DNA of 64,000 bases, taken from contig JAGFNK010000086.1 of assembly GCA_025769875.1 (NCBI GenBank), positions 62,001 through 126,000 on the forward strand, in the 5' to 3' direction. The translations under genes were made by a program, and so were the position numbers. The notes below the pieces were generated by a model. That model saw only the letters and a list, made by a program, of their open reading frames with translations. It was not told where the DNA came from and did not search any database. Numbering within the stretch: the stretch's first letter is position 1; every line of letters begins with the position of its first letter. Positions 10,270 through 23,292 of this stretch are shown here, one piece after another. Source of the DNA: Russula earlei (taxonomy: Eukaryota > Basidiomycota > Agaricomycetes > Russulales > Russulaceae).

Positions 10270-13200
10270 ATGTCGCACCAAAGCATAGAAAAGGAAGCTG
10301 GGCCTCCCGCCCAAGCCGATACTCCTGCGGGAGAGAGCGCTGGAGTTGAGAAGAAGGTTCGTCAATACAAGGATTTCGGTCACGACGAAGCCAAACCTAC
10401 TTGTACGATCGTTCGTTGGCGCTCCACGCGTCTGTCTTCATCTCTGACCTCCGCTTTCTAGATGCCAACGTTGACATGTCGAGGGTGCGACTGGTTTTTT
10501 TACAGTGTTTCCATCTCTCTAACTCGCCGTGCCTCGTACACAGATCGAGCTCAGGGCCGACGACCTGTATGACAAAGAAAAGGTCGACCTCGAGACAATT
10601 GTGATCGAGGATGTCTTTGCGCTCCTCCAATGTGACGACCAAGGTCTTTCATCTCAGGAGGCACAGCGTCGTCTCGAAATTTTTGGTCCCAACAAACTTG
10701 AACAGGAGGAGCAGAATCCATTCCTTCAGGTGAGATTTCAAATCCGACACCTATTGACACCCGGTCATGACCGGTGGTGTTCTCTTTAGTTTCTGAGTTT
10801 TATGTGGAACCCACTTTCTTGGGTCATGGAAGCGGCCGCCCTTGTCGCTATCGCCTTATCCAACGGAGAGCACCGCGCCCCCGATTGGCAGGACTTCGTC
10901 GGTATTACCCTTCTCTTACTCATCAACTCGTCTATCGGGTTCTACGAGGAGCGTGGGGCCGGAAATGCTGTCAAGGCACTCATGGACTCACTCGCTCCAA
11001 AAGCAAAGGTCAAGCGCGACGGTAACTGGATCGAGATCGAATCGGCGATCCTCGTTCCCGGAGACATGATCGCCTTTAAAATTGGCGACATCGTCCCAGC
11101 CGACTGCCGTCTTACCGAAGCAATCAACGTGTCTATTGATCAGGCAGCCCTCACTGGCGAGTCGCTTCCCGTCTCAAAAAAAGAGGCAGACCAGTGCTTC
11201 TCGTAAGTCCTGCCTCACCCGAATCCCGTTCGTTTGTTCTAACATCGGCCTTTCAAGTGGGTCAACATGCAAGCAGGGTGAGGCCGAAGGCGTCGTTATT
11301 TCCACCGGTGTCAACACTTTCTTTGGTCGTGCTGCATCACTCGTTGGACAGGATGATGATACAACCGGCCATTTGCAGAAGATTCTCGCCCAGATTGGGT
11401 CTTTCTGCCTTATCGCCATTGGCATTTTCGTCGTTGCCGAGATTTTCGTCCTGTATGCTGGCTTCCGCTGGTCATACCGTTCCGGTCTCGATAATATCCT
11501 TGTGCTTTTGATCGGTGGTATTCCTATTGCCATGCCTACCGTGTTATCCGTCACACTTGCTGTTGGCGCCCAGCAACTGGCAAGCTACAAGGCCATCGTC
11601 ACTCGTATTACCGCTATTGAGGAGCTTGCCGGCGTCACTATCCTGTGCTCTGACAAGACCGGCACGCTCACCACGAACAAGCTCACCATTGACCGGTCCA
11701 CGATCAAGACTTATGCGGCCTTCTCTGCTGACGATGTTATCCTCCTCTCTGCATACGCATCTCGTACTGAGAACCAGGACGCCATCGATGCTTCTGTCGT
11801 CGGTGCCCTCGGCGATACGGCCCGTGCTCGTGCAGGTATTAAACTCCTCGACTTCAAGCCTTTCAACCCTGTCGACAAGCGCACCGAGATCACCTACCGT
11901 GAAGAGTCATCCGGCAAGTTGAAGCGCGTCACCAAGGGTATGACCGGTATCATCATCGAACTCTGCAGCCGTAACAAGACGGATGAAATTGAGAACCGCC
12001 TCGAAGCCGACGTTGAGGAGTTTGCCTCTCGTGGTCTCCGTGCCCTTGCGGTCGCGTATGAGGAGCTTGAAGGCGATGATCACGAGGCAGAGGGCAACGG
12101 ATTCGAGCTCATTGGTCTCCTTGCTATCTTCGATCCTCCCCGCGAAGACACCAAGCAAACTATCGATGATGCCCTCGCCTTTGGTGTCAAGGTTAAGATG
12201 GTCACCGGTGATCAGCTTGCCATCGCGAAGGAGACAGGACGTCGTCTCGGTCTTGGAGATCACATGTATCCTGCCAAGGTACTCAAGGATGGTCCTCCTC
12301 CTGGTAGCCGGTTCAACTCGCTTGATGAAATGATCATGGATGCCGATGGGTTTGCTGGCGTCTTCCCAGAGCACAAGTTTGAAATCGTCAAGCGCCTTCA
12401 AGGCCTTGGCCATCTCTGTGCGATGACCGGTGATGGTGCAAACGATGCCCCTGCCCTCTCTCGCGCTAATGTTGGTATTGCTGTTGAGGGTGCTACTGAT
12501 GCTGCTCGTGGTGCCGCCGACATTGTCTTGACGGAACCTGGTCTCTCCACCATCGTGCATGCAATCCGTGGTTCTCGTATCATCTTCCAGCGTATGCGCA
12601 ACTATGCGATCTACGCCTGTGCTGTTACGATCCGTATCGTCGTCTGTTTCGCCATCTTGGTGTTCTCCTACAAATTCCAGTTCCCGCCCTTCATGGTCCT
12701 TATCATTGCGCTTCTCAATGACGGTACTATCATGACCCTGTCCGTTGACCGCGTGCTCCCATCGTCAACTCCGGATAGTTGGGATTTGGCTGAGATTTTC
12801 GCCTACGCTGTCGCATATGGCCTCTATTTGACCCTCTCCACGTAGGTTTCTTATGGTTTCATTCTGAACCGTGTTCTGATCGTCCGTGTAGAATTATTCT
12901 CGTTGTTGTGATCCTCGAATCAGACTTCTTCCAGCGCAAGTTCCATGTCCATCTGAATTCCCCCCCCGGCCAGATCGACCACAACGATGAGCAACTGCAC
13001 ACTATCGTATACCTACAGGTTGCCATTATCTCTCAGGCACTCATTTTCGTCACTCGCTCTCATAGCTTCTTCTTCATGGAGCGTCCGTCGTTTGCGTTAA
13101 TGGGTGCTTTCTGCTTGGCCCAGCTTGTCTCCTCGATCATTGCCGGATTTGCCAATTGGGGCTTCACCAGCATTCAAAAGATTTCGGGAGCTTGGATCGG

Positions 13201-13608
13201 CATTATCTGGGTTTGGGTGAATTTATTTATCCTCTAGAGTTCATTCCATGTACGCTGATGCATAGTTGGCAGGATATCATCTGGTTTGTTCCCCTCGATC
13301 TCATCAAGTTCGCTATGAAGGCTACTGTTATCAAATACCTTCGCAACCGTCATCAAGAGGCTACCGCCGCGGCTACTCGCGCCCGTGCTGAGACTGGCCT
13401 TCCGATCACTCGGACTCAATCCCGCGCTGCATCCATCCACGAGTCGATGTACTCGAATCGGACGTCGTTCATTCGGCGCGCTGTACGCAAGGTCGGCTTC
13501 GGCCAGAAAGTGCGGGTCAAGGCAGAAGAGCTGCAGCGGTTCAGCAGCATCCAAGCGCACCAGACGGGCCAGACACTGGCGCGTCACCCCTCACGCCCTA
13601 CCCCATAG
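10270..13608 (+). CDS. PMA1: Plasma-membrane H+-ATPase (P3A-type)
   Basis: ATP-driven proton pump of the plasma membrane, which sets membrane potential and cytosolic pH. Seven exons: 10270-10402, 10462-10484, 10544-10729, 10790-11202, 11258-12841, 12892-13216 and 13273-13608, all GT-AG, summing to exactly 1000 codons (999 aa). Visible motifs are TGES (about residue 236, dephosphorylation loop), the phosphorylation site [11 protein letters not shown] with Asp near residue 384, [19 protein letters not shown], and TGDGANDAP (about residue 642). Hydrophobic segments fit the ten-helix P-type ATPase layout. The last helix region (WIGIIWVW then [13 protein letters not shown]) is followed by a basic tail of roughly 100 residues, the usual site of autoinhibition. 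It resembles the plant-like class of basidiomycete pumps more than the ascomycete one (from memory of the family). Exon 2 is only 23 nt. The ATG at 10270 is preferred; the frame is also open a few codons upstream but without an ATG. No frameshifts. Confidence 0.97.
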
Positions 13609-16600
13609 ACGAAGTGAGAGCGGCGTGGAGCACGAATACTATCAACGCATATCTGTGTAATTCTATGACCGTCCCGCCGTTCGATGTTCAATGTCCCAGT
13701 TTCCAGTCTTTATCGTTATTGCGCCACGTTTCCGTTGATCACTTGAATTTGTGATACTGGATTGCGTGAGTGAGCGGGCCGCTAGTTCAATTAGAAAGTC
13801 GACGATGAGCGCGTTGCATTGGTGCTTTGCTGGCTCGCTCTGTTCAATGCATACAACGATTCTTCACATAAAAAACATTAGTTTGTTTAGCTTTACGTTT
13901 GTCTTCGCACGCCGTAACGATAATTTTCTCTTGCATTAAAATGAATGTCGCTGTTTCATTATCAAGTCGGCAAGAGGGCCTTTCCGCGGTCTTCTTCACC
14001 GTCGCTTGGCAACTTGCATGGCTCGCACCGTTTTAGGTCCCACCTCGATTCCTACCAGCATCTTGACGTCGAAGGAGGATCCGACTTTTCCGGGATCGGT
14101 ACTATCGATGCCTGGTTTATTTTTGCGACCCTGACCCACGTTTGTGACAAGTGCTAATGCCGTGGCGCTTCTCACTTCTTTACCCCCCCTCCACCCTCCC
14201 TAACTATACCTACCATGTAGTCCAGGGAGGAGGGCGCCTTTAAAATCGATACTGTATACCGTATTGTTGTGCCTGGTTTCTGAATGGATGGGCACCTCCG
14301 CGGTCGAATTATCCACGTCAAAGCACGGATATCGGAATTCTGCATCGCGCTGGCAACCGAAAAAAAAAAATTCAATATTTTACGGGGTGCCCAGCATCAT
14401 TACCGCCGTCTTCGAGCGCGGACGGTGAGGAAGGGAATAAAATTGCGAATCGCCGACGGGAGATGTCGGGGGGGGGGGGGGGGGGGGGTCGATTCACTGG
14501 CACCCCCCCCCCGCTGCGGATCGAATCACAATCAAAATTGTATTGTAATCGTTCGCGTCGTGCTATGCGGCGGCTCGGATCAGGCCACTGAGGCTCACCC
14601 GCAGCAGCACCGGAGGGTCCCAATATTTCGGTCGGCGAAACCGCCCCCGCCAACCAACCAACCAAGTGGTTAGAGCAGATCGGCCATCATGCGTCACGCG
14701 TCCCTCAACCCTATCCAACTCCACCGCTTGTGTGGAAGGAGCCACCACCATTTTCTTTTCGTAAGGGTTCTACGGCGCGCATTCTCCTCTACTCCTCGAA
14801 TGCGAATGCCCCGGACCGATCAATGTATGACCCGAACCAAGGAAAACCCGGCCGCGGCGTGGCCTCCCAGAACCGCAGTCGTCTCCCAAATCCCCCCCCC
14901 CCCATCATGATCATGGCCTCCACGCGACGCGATGCTGTATATATATCTCATCCTCGACATCACGTACGTCCCTCTGAACTGGATTTTTTATTTCTTTCTT
15001 ATCGTGTATCTTTTTTGTTTTGTTTTTTTTTTTAATATTTTGCTGCCCCGAAAGATAACCTCGCTCGGATCTGTGTCCTCGCAAACGACGCCTCGTCGCC
15101 TTTGCCCCATGCGTGGCATGATGGGAGCGGGGAACGTAACGCCCTCATTCGTCTGGAGGTGTTGTTGCCAGAGTCAGAGTCGCAGAGCTCGTCGCCCCCC
15201 AACCATTTCCAAGTTGCTGCAGTGGCCCGGGCCGCGCTCGGTATGCCGGCCGCGTGGATCGACCGACGACCATCGACATCTGTATCACGCGAACAGTTTC
15301 GTGGCGTTGTGCTTTGTTGAGGCGGTGGACGTCCCCACGCTGCGCGGCGTGACCTGGAGCAGGCACACGCAGCGCGATCCTCTCCGTCCCCCGGGTATCC
15401 ACATCCACACAGCATACTGGTAGGCCCGGACCCGGGGGAGCCCCAGGGACGCCGCGCGTGCCAGTACGTTCGTGGTGGTGATATTGGTTATGACGACAAC
15501 GCGTGGGCAGTGCGCCCGCGCGTCACGGTATCCTCGTCGATGATACGTCCGCTATGACCGTGCTGTTATCGCCGGCTGCCAAGAGCAAGTCAAGCACACG
15601 ATTCTTCCCTTCTCTCCCAAGTCTATCACACAAGTCTGATGCGAGGCTGCGGATGACGCGGCCACGACTCGAGTTGCCCGAACCTTTTTGTGGTGCTGTA
15701 CCTGTGTGCCGTCCGTATCATTCCCCTGATATCTCTGGTGGTGTCGCTTCATTGCTGGTTGCGATCCGGCTCTACCACTACGTGGTATTGCATTTGATAC
15801 ACTGCAGTACTCCGCAGTCAAGAGATACAGACTTCGATCCTCGGCGAACAACGCACGGTATTTCACTGCCAACATGCTTGACGCTTCGAGGCACCATAAT
15901 CAGTACGAGCGGCAACCGGTTCGGTTCCCCTAACACTTTGCCGGAAACATAAGTCAGGTATGACTTGATTCGGATGAAAAGAGCTCATGGACAATCGAGA
16001 GTGAAATCATCAAATAGCCGCATGTTCTATCCATTGTCAATTCCACGAAGGGTAGCGTAACAGCTAGGAACGCAGCGAATACTGGGCAGACCATGCTCAG
16101 CTTTAAGCGGGCCGCTATACCACGGATAGTCCTACTCCCGGACACCGCGACCTGAAGGCTGACGAAACCGTCGCTCCTGTACGAGCCATGGCCATGGGTG
16201 TCATGGTCGTTGAGGTCTCGCCGAGCTGGGTGCTGAATCAAGGGCTATGATTCAGCTGACGTCCTGGGTCACCTCTTTAAGTTGTAGCCACGGATCCTCC
16301 AGCATCTGAGTTGCGGCTGTGTTCATTCGTGAGAAGTTCCACGAGCACGTCAAACGTCCGAAGCTGGCAGGTCGCGAGGCGGATCCATATCAACGAGCTT
16401 ACAGAGGTTCAGGTCAGTGACGATAGCAGACAGCTTCCTGTAGAAACAATCAGTCTATAGAAGCGAGCCACACCAGGACTATCGGCGTGAGACTGATTGC
16501 TACGTTTCCCCAGCTTGTATGAGCTCCAGCGGCGCATCACCGAAAAGCATTGTAGCTTGTGATACAACTTCCTCCTCAGTATCGAATCTCGGGTCCATAT

Positions 16601-18808
16601 CATCCAGCATCCAGACAATGGATAACGGAGCTAAACACAATCCCGTTCAGGGGAGAGAGAAATTTGACTCGCCACACAGCCCAAGCCTCATATCTCCGCA
16701 CTCGGCCTCCATTCAGCACCTGGCCTCACACTTCAGATGCCCGGAGTGGAAATGATTTAATGATCTCGATGGTGTCCTTCTCTACCGGTGTTTCTAAAAC
16801 ATCGGATCAGATGAGCTCCCGTGAGAGCGACCGATATGATGTGTCGCCCGCGGCCGATATCTGCCCGTCTCCACACGAAGACGCCTTGTCGGAGAGACGG
16901 GTCGTATCGGGGCAGTGAGGTCTACACGAGAGGTTGGGATGGGACTCGACAAGAAATCGGAGGTGGTGCATGCCGAGCGTTTCCTTGACCGCGAATGCTG
17001 GCGGGGGAGGAGGGTTCACGGGCGGCCGTCATCCCCGAAATCATGTCTTCGTCGTAGAGGGGGAAATATTATCGCTATGTCGTGATGGGATCAGGAAACA
17101 GCGCACCGCCGTGGATGGCGATGCCCCAAGCAGCCTCCACCCCCCCCCCCGGGAGGGGGGGGGGGGTCGGGGGCGTTTTGCACGGCAAATCCACCTGACG
17201 ACCATCTGCGGCAGGCGGCGGCCGCTCCGCGGAATAACCTCAGTCAGAATCTCTCTCTCTCTCTCTCTCAACGCCCCGAGCGAGCCCAGCAACTTCGGAG
17301 GTTCATGCGATCACATGGGGGTCCCGTTCGGTCCGACGTGTTTTGAAGGCGATGGTCTCGTCATGACCCATGACGTGCTCCACCGGTCGGGGTGCGTGGG
17401 TGCCAGTGGGTACATACGTGGGGGTCGCCTCGGCCGGATGCGAGTTCTATTTCGGGGCTCCTGAAGGAGCGAGGATCTTCGTAAGATGCATCATGGCAAT
17501 CACCTCTGCGAGGTATATGTGCGGGTGGTAGAGGGTAGTAGAACAAAGCTCTGACGCAGCATCATCCCTTTGGCCCGGCAGCCACAGCCGCGCCGCTGCA
17601 AAAGCACGATTTTTGCGAGGTCGCGGCAATCAACCCTAACCCTTATCCGTCGCCATCAAAACCGTCCCGGTAATTTCTTGCAAAGGGTTCCTCCGCTCCG
17701 TGGTCGCACCTTGAGCGGGAATCGATCCCGCCTTATTTTAGTAAAGTCGTTAGGTGAACGGCCAGCCACGGAGCCACGCCATCATCGACCTGTCATCTGC
17801 TGCCATGGCGAATGCACTCCCAGCCAACTTCGTCCAGAAATACGGGGACGGGGGACGACCCGCTACCTCCTTTCTTTAGTTTCTAAAAGAAAAGAAAACA
17901 AAAGGCCGCCTGGCGAGAAAATTTCGAAAGTCCTCTCCATCGGAGGGCGGCCGTTGCAAAGGCAGCCGCCGTGACCACAAACCGCAATCGCAAACGAGTC
18001 TCCTTGTCCCGTGCGGAGCTCCGCACGGCCGCAGCAACCATCATCCCATTCGGAAGACCTTCCAGCTGACCACTGGCACTCGCGCAGACGAGGCGGGGAG
18101 TCGGTCAGTCAGTCGATGCCCGAGTGTTTTTATGGGTTTCGTGCCCACGGACAGGGAGCTCATTCGAGGCTGGAGCGTCGCTGGCACGCCCTTTCGAGCC
18201 GCAAAACCTCAACCCCTGGATTGGCATGCGCGGCGGTCCGGCGACGGAGGTTGGCCCTCTTACCGTCCCTTGGTTGGAAGATTCGGTTTTGTGTATCGGT
18301 ACTGTGGGTTCGGATTGAAGGCGAGACGAGGGGGGTCTTGAAAGAAGCGGGAAATTCTGCGGGTTTTACACGTCAGTTCATTGAGAGAGACCTTCAGGAG
18401 TTTGGTTGAAACGTAAGGTGTCTCTTCAAGCTCAGGACTTGTTAACCGTTAACCGCGCGAGCGGATCTGTCGTTCGCCCGATGTTTGACGATGCTATGCC
18501 AAAGCTCTCACCTGGATTTGATCGTTAACGCGACTGCACTGTGAAAGATTCCTGTATTGTTTCCGATAATCAAGAAAGAATGGCATAAGAACAAGGAGTG
18601 TGGTTTATAAATATGCATTCCACCTCAACCTCGTTGCGTTCTCTCACCGACTGCGCTATAAACGATACATGTGTGCAATGTGTGCCGTTATCGCTAGAAT
18701 AAAATATAGGGCTGAAAATTTAACAGGAGGTATGTTTTGTTTCTCTTCTCAAAACGCACTGGCATCCCCATCAGGTTTTTCTTTTTCTTTTTCTTTCCAT
18801 AACAGATC
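13609..18808. other. Gene-poor region between PMA1 and TPS2
   Basis: I recognise no gene in this 5.2 kb. It holds a poly-G run near 14470-14488, a C-run/G-run palindrome at about 17141-17166, a TC microsatellite near 17250-17270 and poly-T tracts near 15010-15035. Several frames of 100-180 codons exist but are not conserved-looking and switch strand. A minus frame near 16409-16620 might be a relic, without an identifiable domain. Confidence 0.5.
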
Positions 18809-21800
18809 TCACAACTTGGGTCCCTCCTCGCCCTTTGCGACGCCCGCAAGCTCGAGCAACTCCGCGACGACTTCAAGAGGGCTCGTCACATGCCATTTCG
18901 CGAGAGTGCGCTTGGATGGATGCCCGACGGCAGTCGTGAAAATGTCTTCGGGAGCGAGCTTCAGCTCGACGGGCGGGAACTCGCGCGTCTTTTCTGCCAT
19001 CGAGACTAAAGAGACGGACAGGGGTGCGTCCATCGTGTACGGTAGCGGAGCATCCGGGAGATGCAACGAGCGGAACATGTCCTCGTCCGTCTGTCGTGTT
19101 GCGAAGAAAGCGTCAGGCAGAAGGTCACCATGGCGGAAAAAATAGTTGGCGAGACGAACCTTGTCATCCCCTGCGCAGAAGACGAACTCGGCGTCCGGGT
19201 TCAGATACAGAATGCGCTTGACAATCTCGCCCTTATTGATCGCCATCGGGCGGACCTCGAGGTTCTTTTTGCCCACAAGTACTATGAAACTGATCAGCAC
19301 GCGCATGGACTACATCATGTAGTAAGTGGCCATGCCTTCAATCGGCCGTTTATGCGCGAGGTTGTTCTCGAGCAGATCTTGGCACTGCCTGCACTGGAAT
19401 TGCCTGCGCCCATTCGGAACTGAGTACGGTGTAGACGGAAAATAAGGATGCTGTACGCACCCCCACTCAGGATCGGCCCCACGATAGTGCCATGTGATCG
19501 AGCTCTTCTTGACTTCGATGTGGCTGCCCGTGGTGCGTTCCGTGTAGTATTTGAATACATCGAGCACTTCGCTCATCCAGCTCATGTCCATGCTCTCGGT
19601 AAAGTTTATCCATTGCTCCGAACCCGGCGCACGTATGAACCCGCCATGTTCGGCGGACATCCCAAGTCCCCGGATATGTCCCAAGTGCTGCTCGAGGAAT
19701 GCGCCGTCGCGTCCAGAGATGATGTATACGAGGTTTCGCGGGTCCGCTGAAAGATGCGTGAGGGCCGTGAGAGTGTCCTCGGATGGTACCGCCATCGATG
19801 GTGTCTTAACGATCGGCGACAGCGTACCCTATACGGGAAGAGGTCGCAGTCAGTACCATGAGAATGAAAAAGTCAGACGGTGAACTCACATCGTAGTCCA
19901 GCAAGAAAAGGCGCTTGGTGGCTTTGGCGTACCGCTCGAGCATATGGTGGGTGGGTAGCACGGGTGTCTGACGTGCAACACCCTGGGCATCGAGGACACT
20001 GTGTAGAAACTTGACGAGCGTCATAGCCCAGGTCTGAGACGTGTGTGTCGTGATAACGCTGTGTAGTTTAGCGTGTCGTGTCTCCTTTTCCTCGGGAGAC
20101 ATTAGTAATCCACGATGCATAGCTGCTGCAACGTCCTGCAAGCAAAAGACGGGGTCGACGTCATAATAAGCAGATGTCAATATAGTGTACGGACGTCAAG
20201 ATTCCAGGGGTTGATTTGGAGTGCCTCGATCATATTGGAGGAGATGCCCATGAACTCGCTCAGCACGAGAGGCGACCGCTTCGTTTTTCCTTGGGCAATG
20301 ACAAACTCCATGGACGTTGTGTTCATACCATCGCGCAACGGTGTGATCACGCCGAGATCTGCGGCGCAAAGAAGGGCATAAAAGTCATCCTTCTTGATGG
20401 TCTGATGGCTACCAGCGGAAAATATAAGGGCCTCTTGAACGATGGGAGAGGAGAGTAGACACCCACTAGTGATGGACAGGGATGAAGTCCAAGCTGCCAA
20501 ACTCGCCATTAATGCTGCTGACGAGCTCGCTGACCTGCCGCTCGAGCTTTGGAGTGTCGGAAAGAGCAGGGGATGTAACTTGGATGAGGACAACACGACC
20601 TATCCACTCGGGGTAGTCGCGGAGCAGCTTGGCGAACGCGCGCAGCTTCTGCACGACGCCTTTGACGACATCCAATTTGTCGCGTCCGATGATGATCTTT
20701 TTCCCTGCGTAGAGCTTGAGGAGGGACTGCAACTTGGGTTGAATGCCCGGTAGCGAGCTGTGAACGAACCTGAGTAGAAAACGGTAAGCAAGGTGAGCCG
20801 CTCACAGGTCACGCAAGACGCGATCTGCGTCGACGCCGACGGGAGTGTGCATGACAGCAGTGACATGGCCTTGGACATCGATACCGCGTGGGGTAACCTC
20901 GTACCCACACACTCGCACACATGATGACGTGAAGTGTCGGGAATATGAGTAGGTCTGGAAACACACAAGGTTGGCACCCAGCATGCCATCCAAGATCTCC
21001 TTTCGCCCTGCGGCATGAAGACGTCAACGCAGATTCGGTCTAGAGGTTTTGTACACATACGAGGGAGGCAGCGAAAGACTTCGCTGCTTGGCCATGGCGT
21101 GTGGACGAATAAGCCGACGTAGACATCGGGAACTAATAAACGGAGCAACTTGGGGACGAGAAGTAGGTGGTAGTCATGTACCCAAATGAGGTCGCCCGGA
21201 CGATAGATGTCCAATATTCTGCGCGCAAAAGCGGTATTAACTTGCTCGTATGGAGCCCAATACTCATCCGCGGAAAAGGAGGCAGAAAGCGAAGTAGGCG
21301 ATACGTCCTGCCAGAGGAGATAGTGGAAGAGCGGCCAAAGAGCTGAAAAGAAAGGCACAGGGGATGAGAACGCGAAGGCTCAAGCGACGATCCAAATCTC
21401 ACTCTGTTTGCAATACATGTCATAGTGGCCGTGAGCGACCTTGTCATCGAGCACGAGGGGAACACAAGTCGTCTTTGTCTTTGGGTCCTCGTCTTCGCTC
21501 TTAAAATTGGCAATCTCCTCCTCCAACGCGGCCTTGTCCTCTTCTGAGAGTGCGGTGGACGGAATCTTGACTTTCTCTCCAGCTGGGAATGAGCGCGTGA
21601 GCAAGTGCGGGGGGAGAGAAAGATGTCATGCAGCGGAGGAGCTCGACGTTACCTGAATTGGTATTCGGACCCTCGATGTCACCCGTCCAGCCAACGATGA
21701 ACTGCTCGTGCGTCGCGGATAGTGAGCGGATGCCGCTGATGATGGTTGCATGGCCCTGACGCCCCGAGATAGACCATTTTGGCTTCGGACAGTCCTCCGG

Positions 21801-22064
21801 GGGGTGATCGGGAGCGGTCGTTGACGGGAACGGCGAGATGTCCGTCAGTTGTTGTGGTGGGGTCGCAGGAGGGGAAAGGATGCCGGGATGTGACGATTCC
21901 AGAAGGGTAGCGGTGATGGGAAGATAATGGGCGACATGGATGATACGGCCTGAGAGGGGAATGCCCTTTGCTTGACATTCGGCGGTGTGGGCGAGGACGT
22001 CGGCGGTGAGGTCTTCGAGTTTGATGGGCTCGGTGACACGACGGGGTTCGTGAAAACTATCCAT
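18809..22064 (-). CDS. TPS2: Trehalose-6-phosphate phosphatase, GT20 + HAD fusion
   Basis: Removes phosphate from trehalose-6-phosphate in the two-step trehalose pathway; it normally works in the cytosolic trehalose synthase complex. Ten exons: 21653-22064, 21403-21582, 21061-21342, 20806-21007, 20467-20769, 20195-20408, 19890-20135, 19461-19828, 19336-19403 and 18809-19281. They sum to 916 codons (915 aa). The N-terminal two thirds is a GT20 synthase-like domain (GDLIWVHDYHLLLVPKLLR, GLFVHTPWPSSEVFRCLPR, PLRDGMNTTSMEF). The C-terminal part is a HAD phosphatase: LFLLDYD ends exon 7 at residue 613 and GTL starts exon 8, giving the intact DxDGT nucleophile motif, then SGRD and the lid region. 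The intact motif argues for an active phosphatase rather than a regulatory Tps3-like protein. Two splice oddities: the 36-nt intron 20770-20805, and a GC-AG intron at 19282-19335. No frameshifts. Confidence 0.95.
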
Positions 22065-22115
22065 GTTGGGGTAGTGGAAGAGGTAATAAGGGGAAGAGGG
22101 GAGTAAGATAGAGGG

Positions 22116-22123
22116 ATTATATA
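22116..22123 (-). promoter_or_regulatory. TATA box of TPS2
   Basis: Reading the minus strand, TATATAAT lies about 52 bp upstream of the ATG at 22064, followed by a pyrimidine-rich leader. Position and sequence fit a fungal TATA box. Confidence 0.55.
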
Positions 22124-23292
22124 GGGCTTTATGGAGATGATTATCGAGAGACGGCGAGGCAAGAAAAAACGGAGGATCAAGTACGCATACGGTTATCTTT
22201 TGATCACATCAACCCCTTTATCTGACCAGCAACGGGGTTGCCGCCCCGGCGCCGTCGCCACTCAAAGTAAGAGTGTTCCCTCTGAGTCCTGCGCAACCCG
22301 GGACGTCGGATATGCCAGCGGCGAGTGCCATGGCCACGAGAGGGAGGGGAGAGCCAGCCAGCGAAACCTTTGTTTTCCATTTCTGTTCATCTGGCTCGTG
22401 TGCGCACCCGTCTTTCTTCATCCGTAAACATCATCGGGAATCCCCCGAGCCCGCGGACCGGACGTGGTTGCCGTCCAAGTCACCTCGCATCTTCAGTCGT
22501 CTGGTCATGCACTCAACATACCTGCGAGTCGCCGCGGGGAGTGGGTGGAGGACAGGAACAAGATAGGAACGCCAGCTTGTTCTAAGAAGTGAAAGACTAC
22601 AAGTCTGGCTTCACCCACCAGCAGCGGCATGAGCGCAATGGTGAGCGCCCGCGCTCATTATCCGACAATGCAGTACATTGGTTGTACTCGGCGGCTGCTC
22701 TCCCTCTGAATTCATGTATGTCTTTCGTTCCGATTCGTGCTCTACTCGCAACGCGACCACCACCCCAACGCCCTCGCTTCCTTCTGCCTCTCCCAACAAG
22801 TCGACGCGCCCCCAAAACAGCTGAAGAGCCCTGTCACCCCTATTACCCTTAAACGACGTTCAAGCCGTCCAGTACCATACATACCCCCTTCCTCTGAGTT
22901 GATCCTGCATACGTGCCATATCATCTTTATCTTCTTTTAGTTTAGTGTAAGGTGACTTGGTGCGATTACTTACATCATACCGGTCACTCTTGTCACTCCC
23001 AGAAAAACCCAAAATCCAAGTTCAAGTTCAGATTCAAGGACTCCCGGTTGGTAAGTTGGTTGGCGACGTCCTAGTTCGTGCCCTCGAGTTGGCTGGCACT
23101 CGGAATAGCCGAAGCCAGGACACACAGCATCCTTCAGATTATCTTCTGGCCTGATATATGAATGCATTGAGGGATGATTGCGAAAATTGGGTCTCAAACC
23201 CAACATTTCGTCGGGTAGATATAGTCGTGGCGGTGTACGGGAAGTAGGGCGGGTGTTAACAACAATCCGGTAGGCGTCCAGACTACGACTTC
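22124..23292. other. Intergenic region with a transposon end
   Basis: No gene is seen. The only structured piece is a Harbinger-type terminal fragment near 22966-23046, listed separately. Confidence 0.5.
22966..23046. repeat. Orphan PIF/Harbinger-type terminal fragment
   Basis: The segment with TCACTCTTGTCACTCCC followed by ATCCAAGTTCAAGTTCAGAT and CGGTTGGTAAG matches the right terminal repeat of the element at 53315-54539 and, inverted, the left end at 63172. The partner end is not visible nearby, so this is a decayed solo end. Confidence 0.6.

Noticed and set aside
11907..12560. 217-codon minus ORF inside PMA1
   Set aside because: Antisense shadow of the H+-ATPase coding exon, caused by codon bias.
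15032..16241. Several 90-150-codon frames between PMA1 and TPS2
   Set aside because: No domain, no plausible intron-exon chain and no strand consistency.
20409..20466. Coding sequence EALIFSAGS in TPS2
   Set aside because: It is the end of an intron; using the acceptor at 20409 joins PVHHY to HQTIKKDD as in the family.
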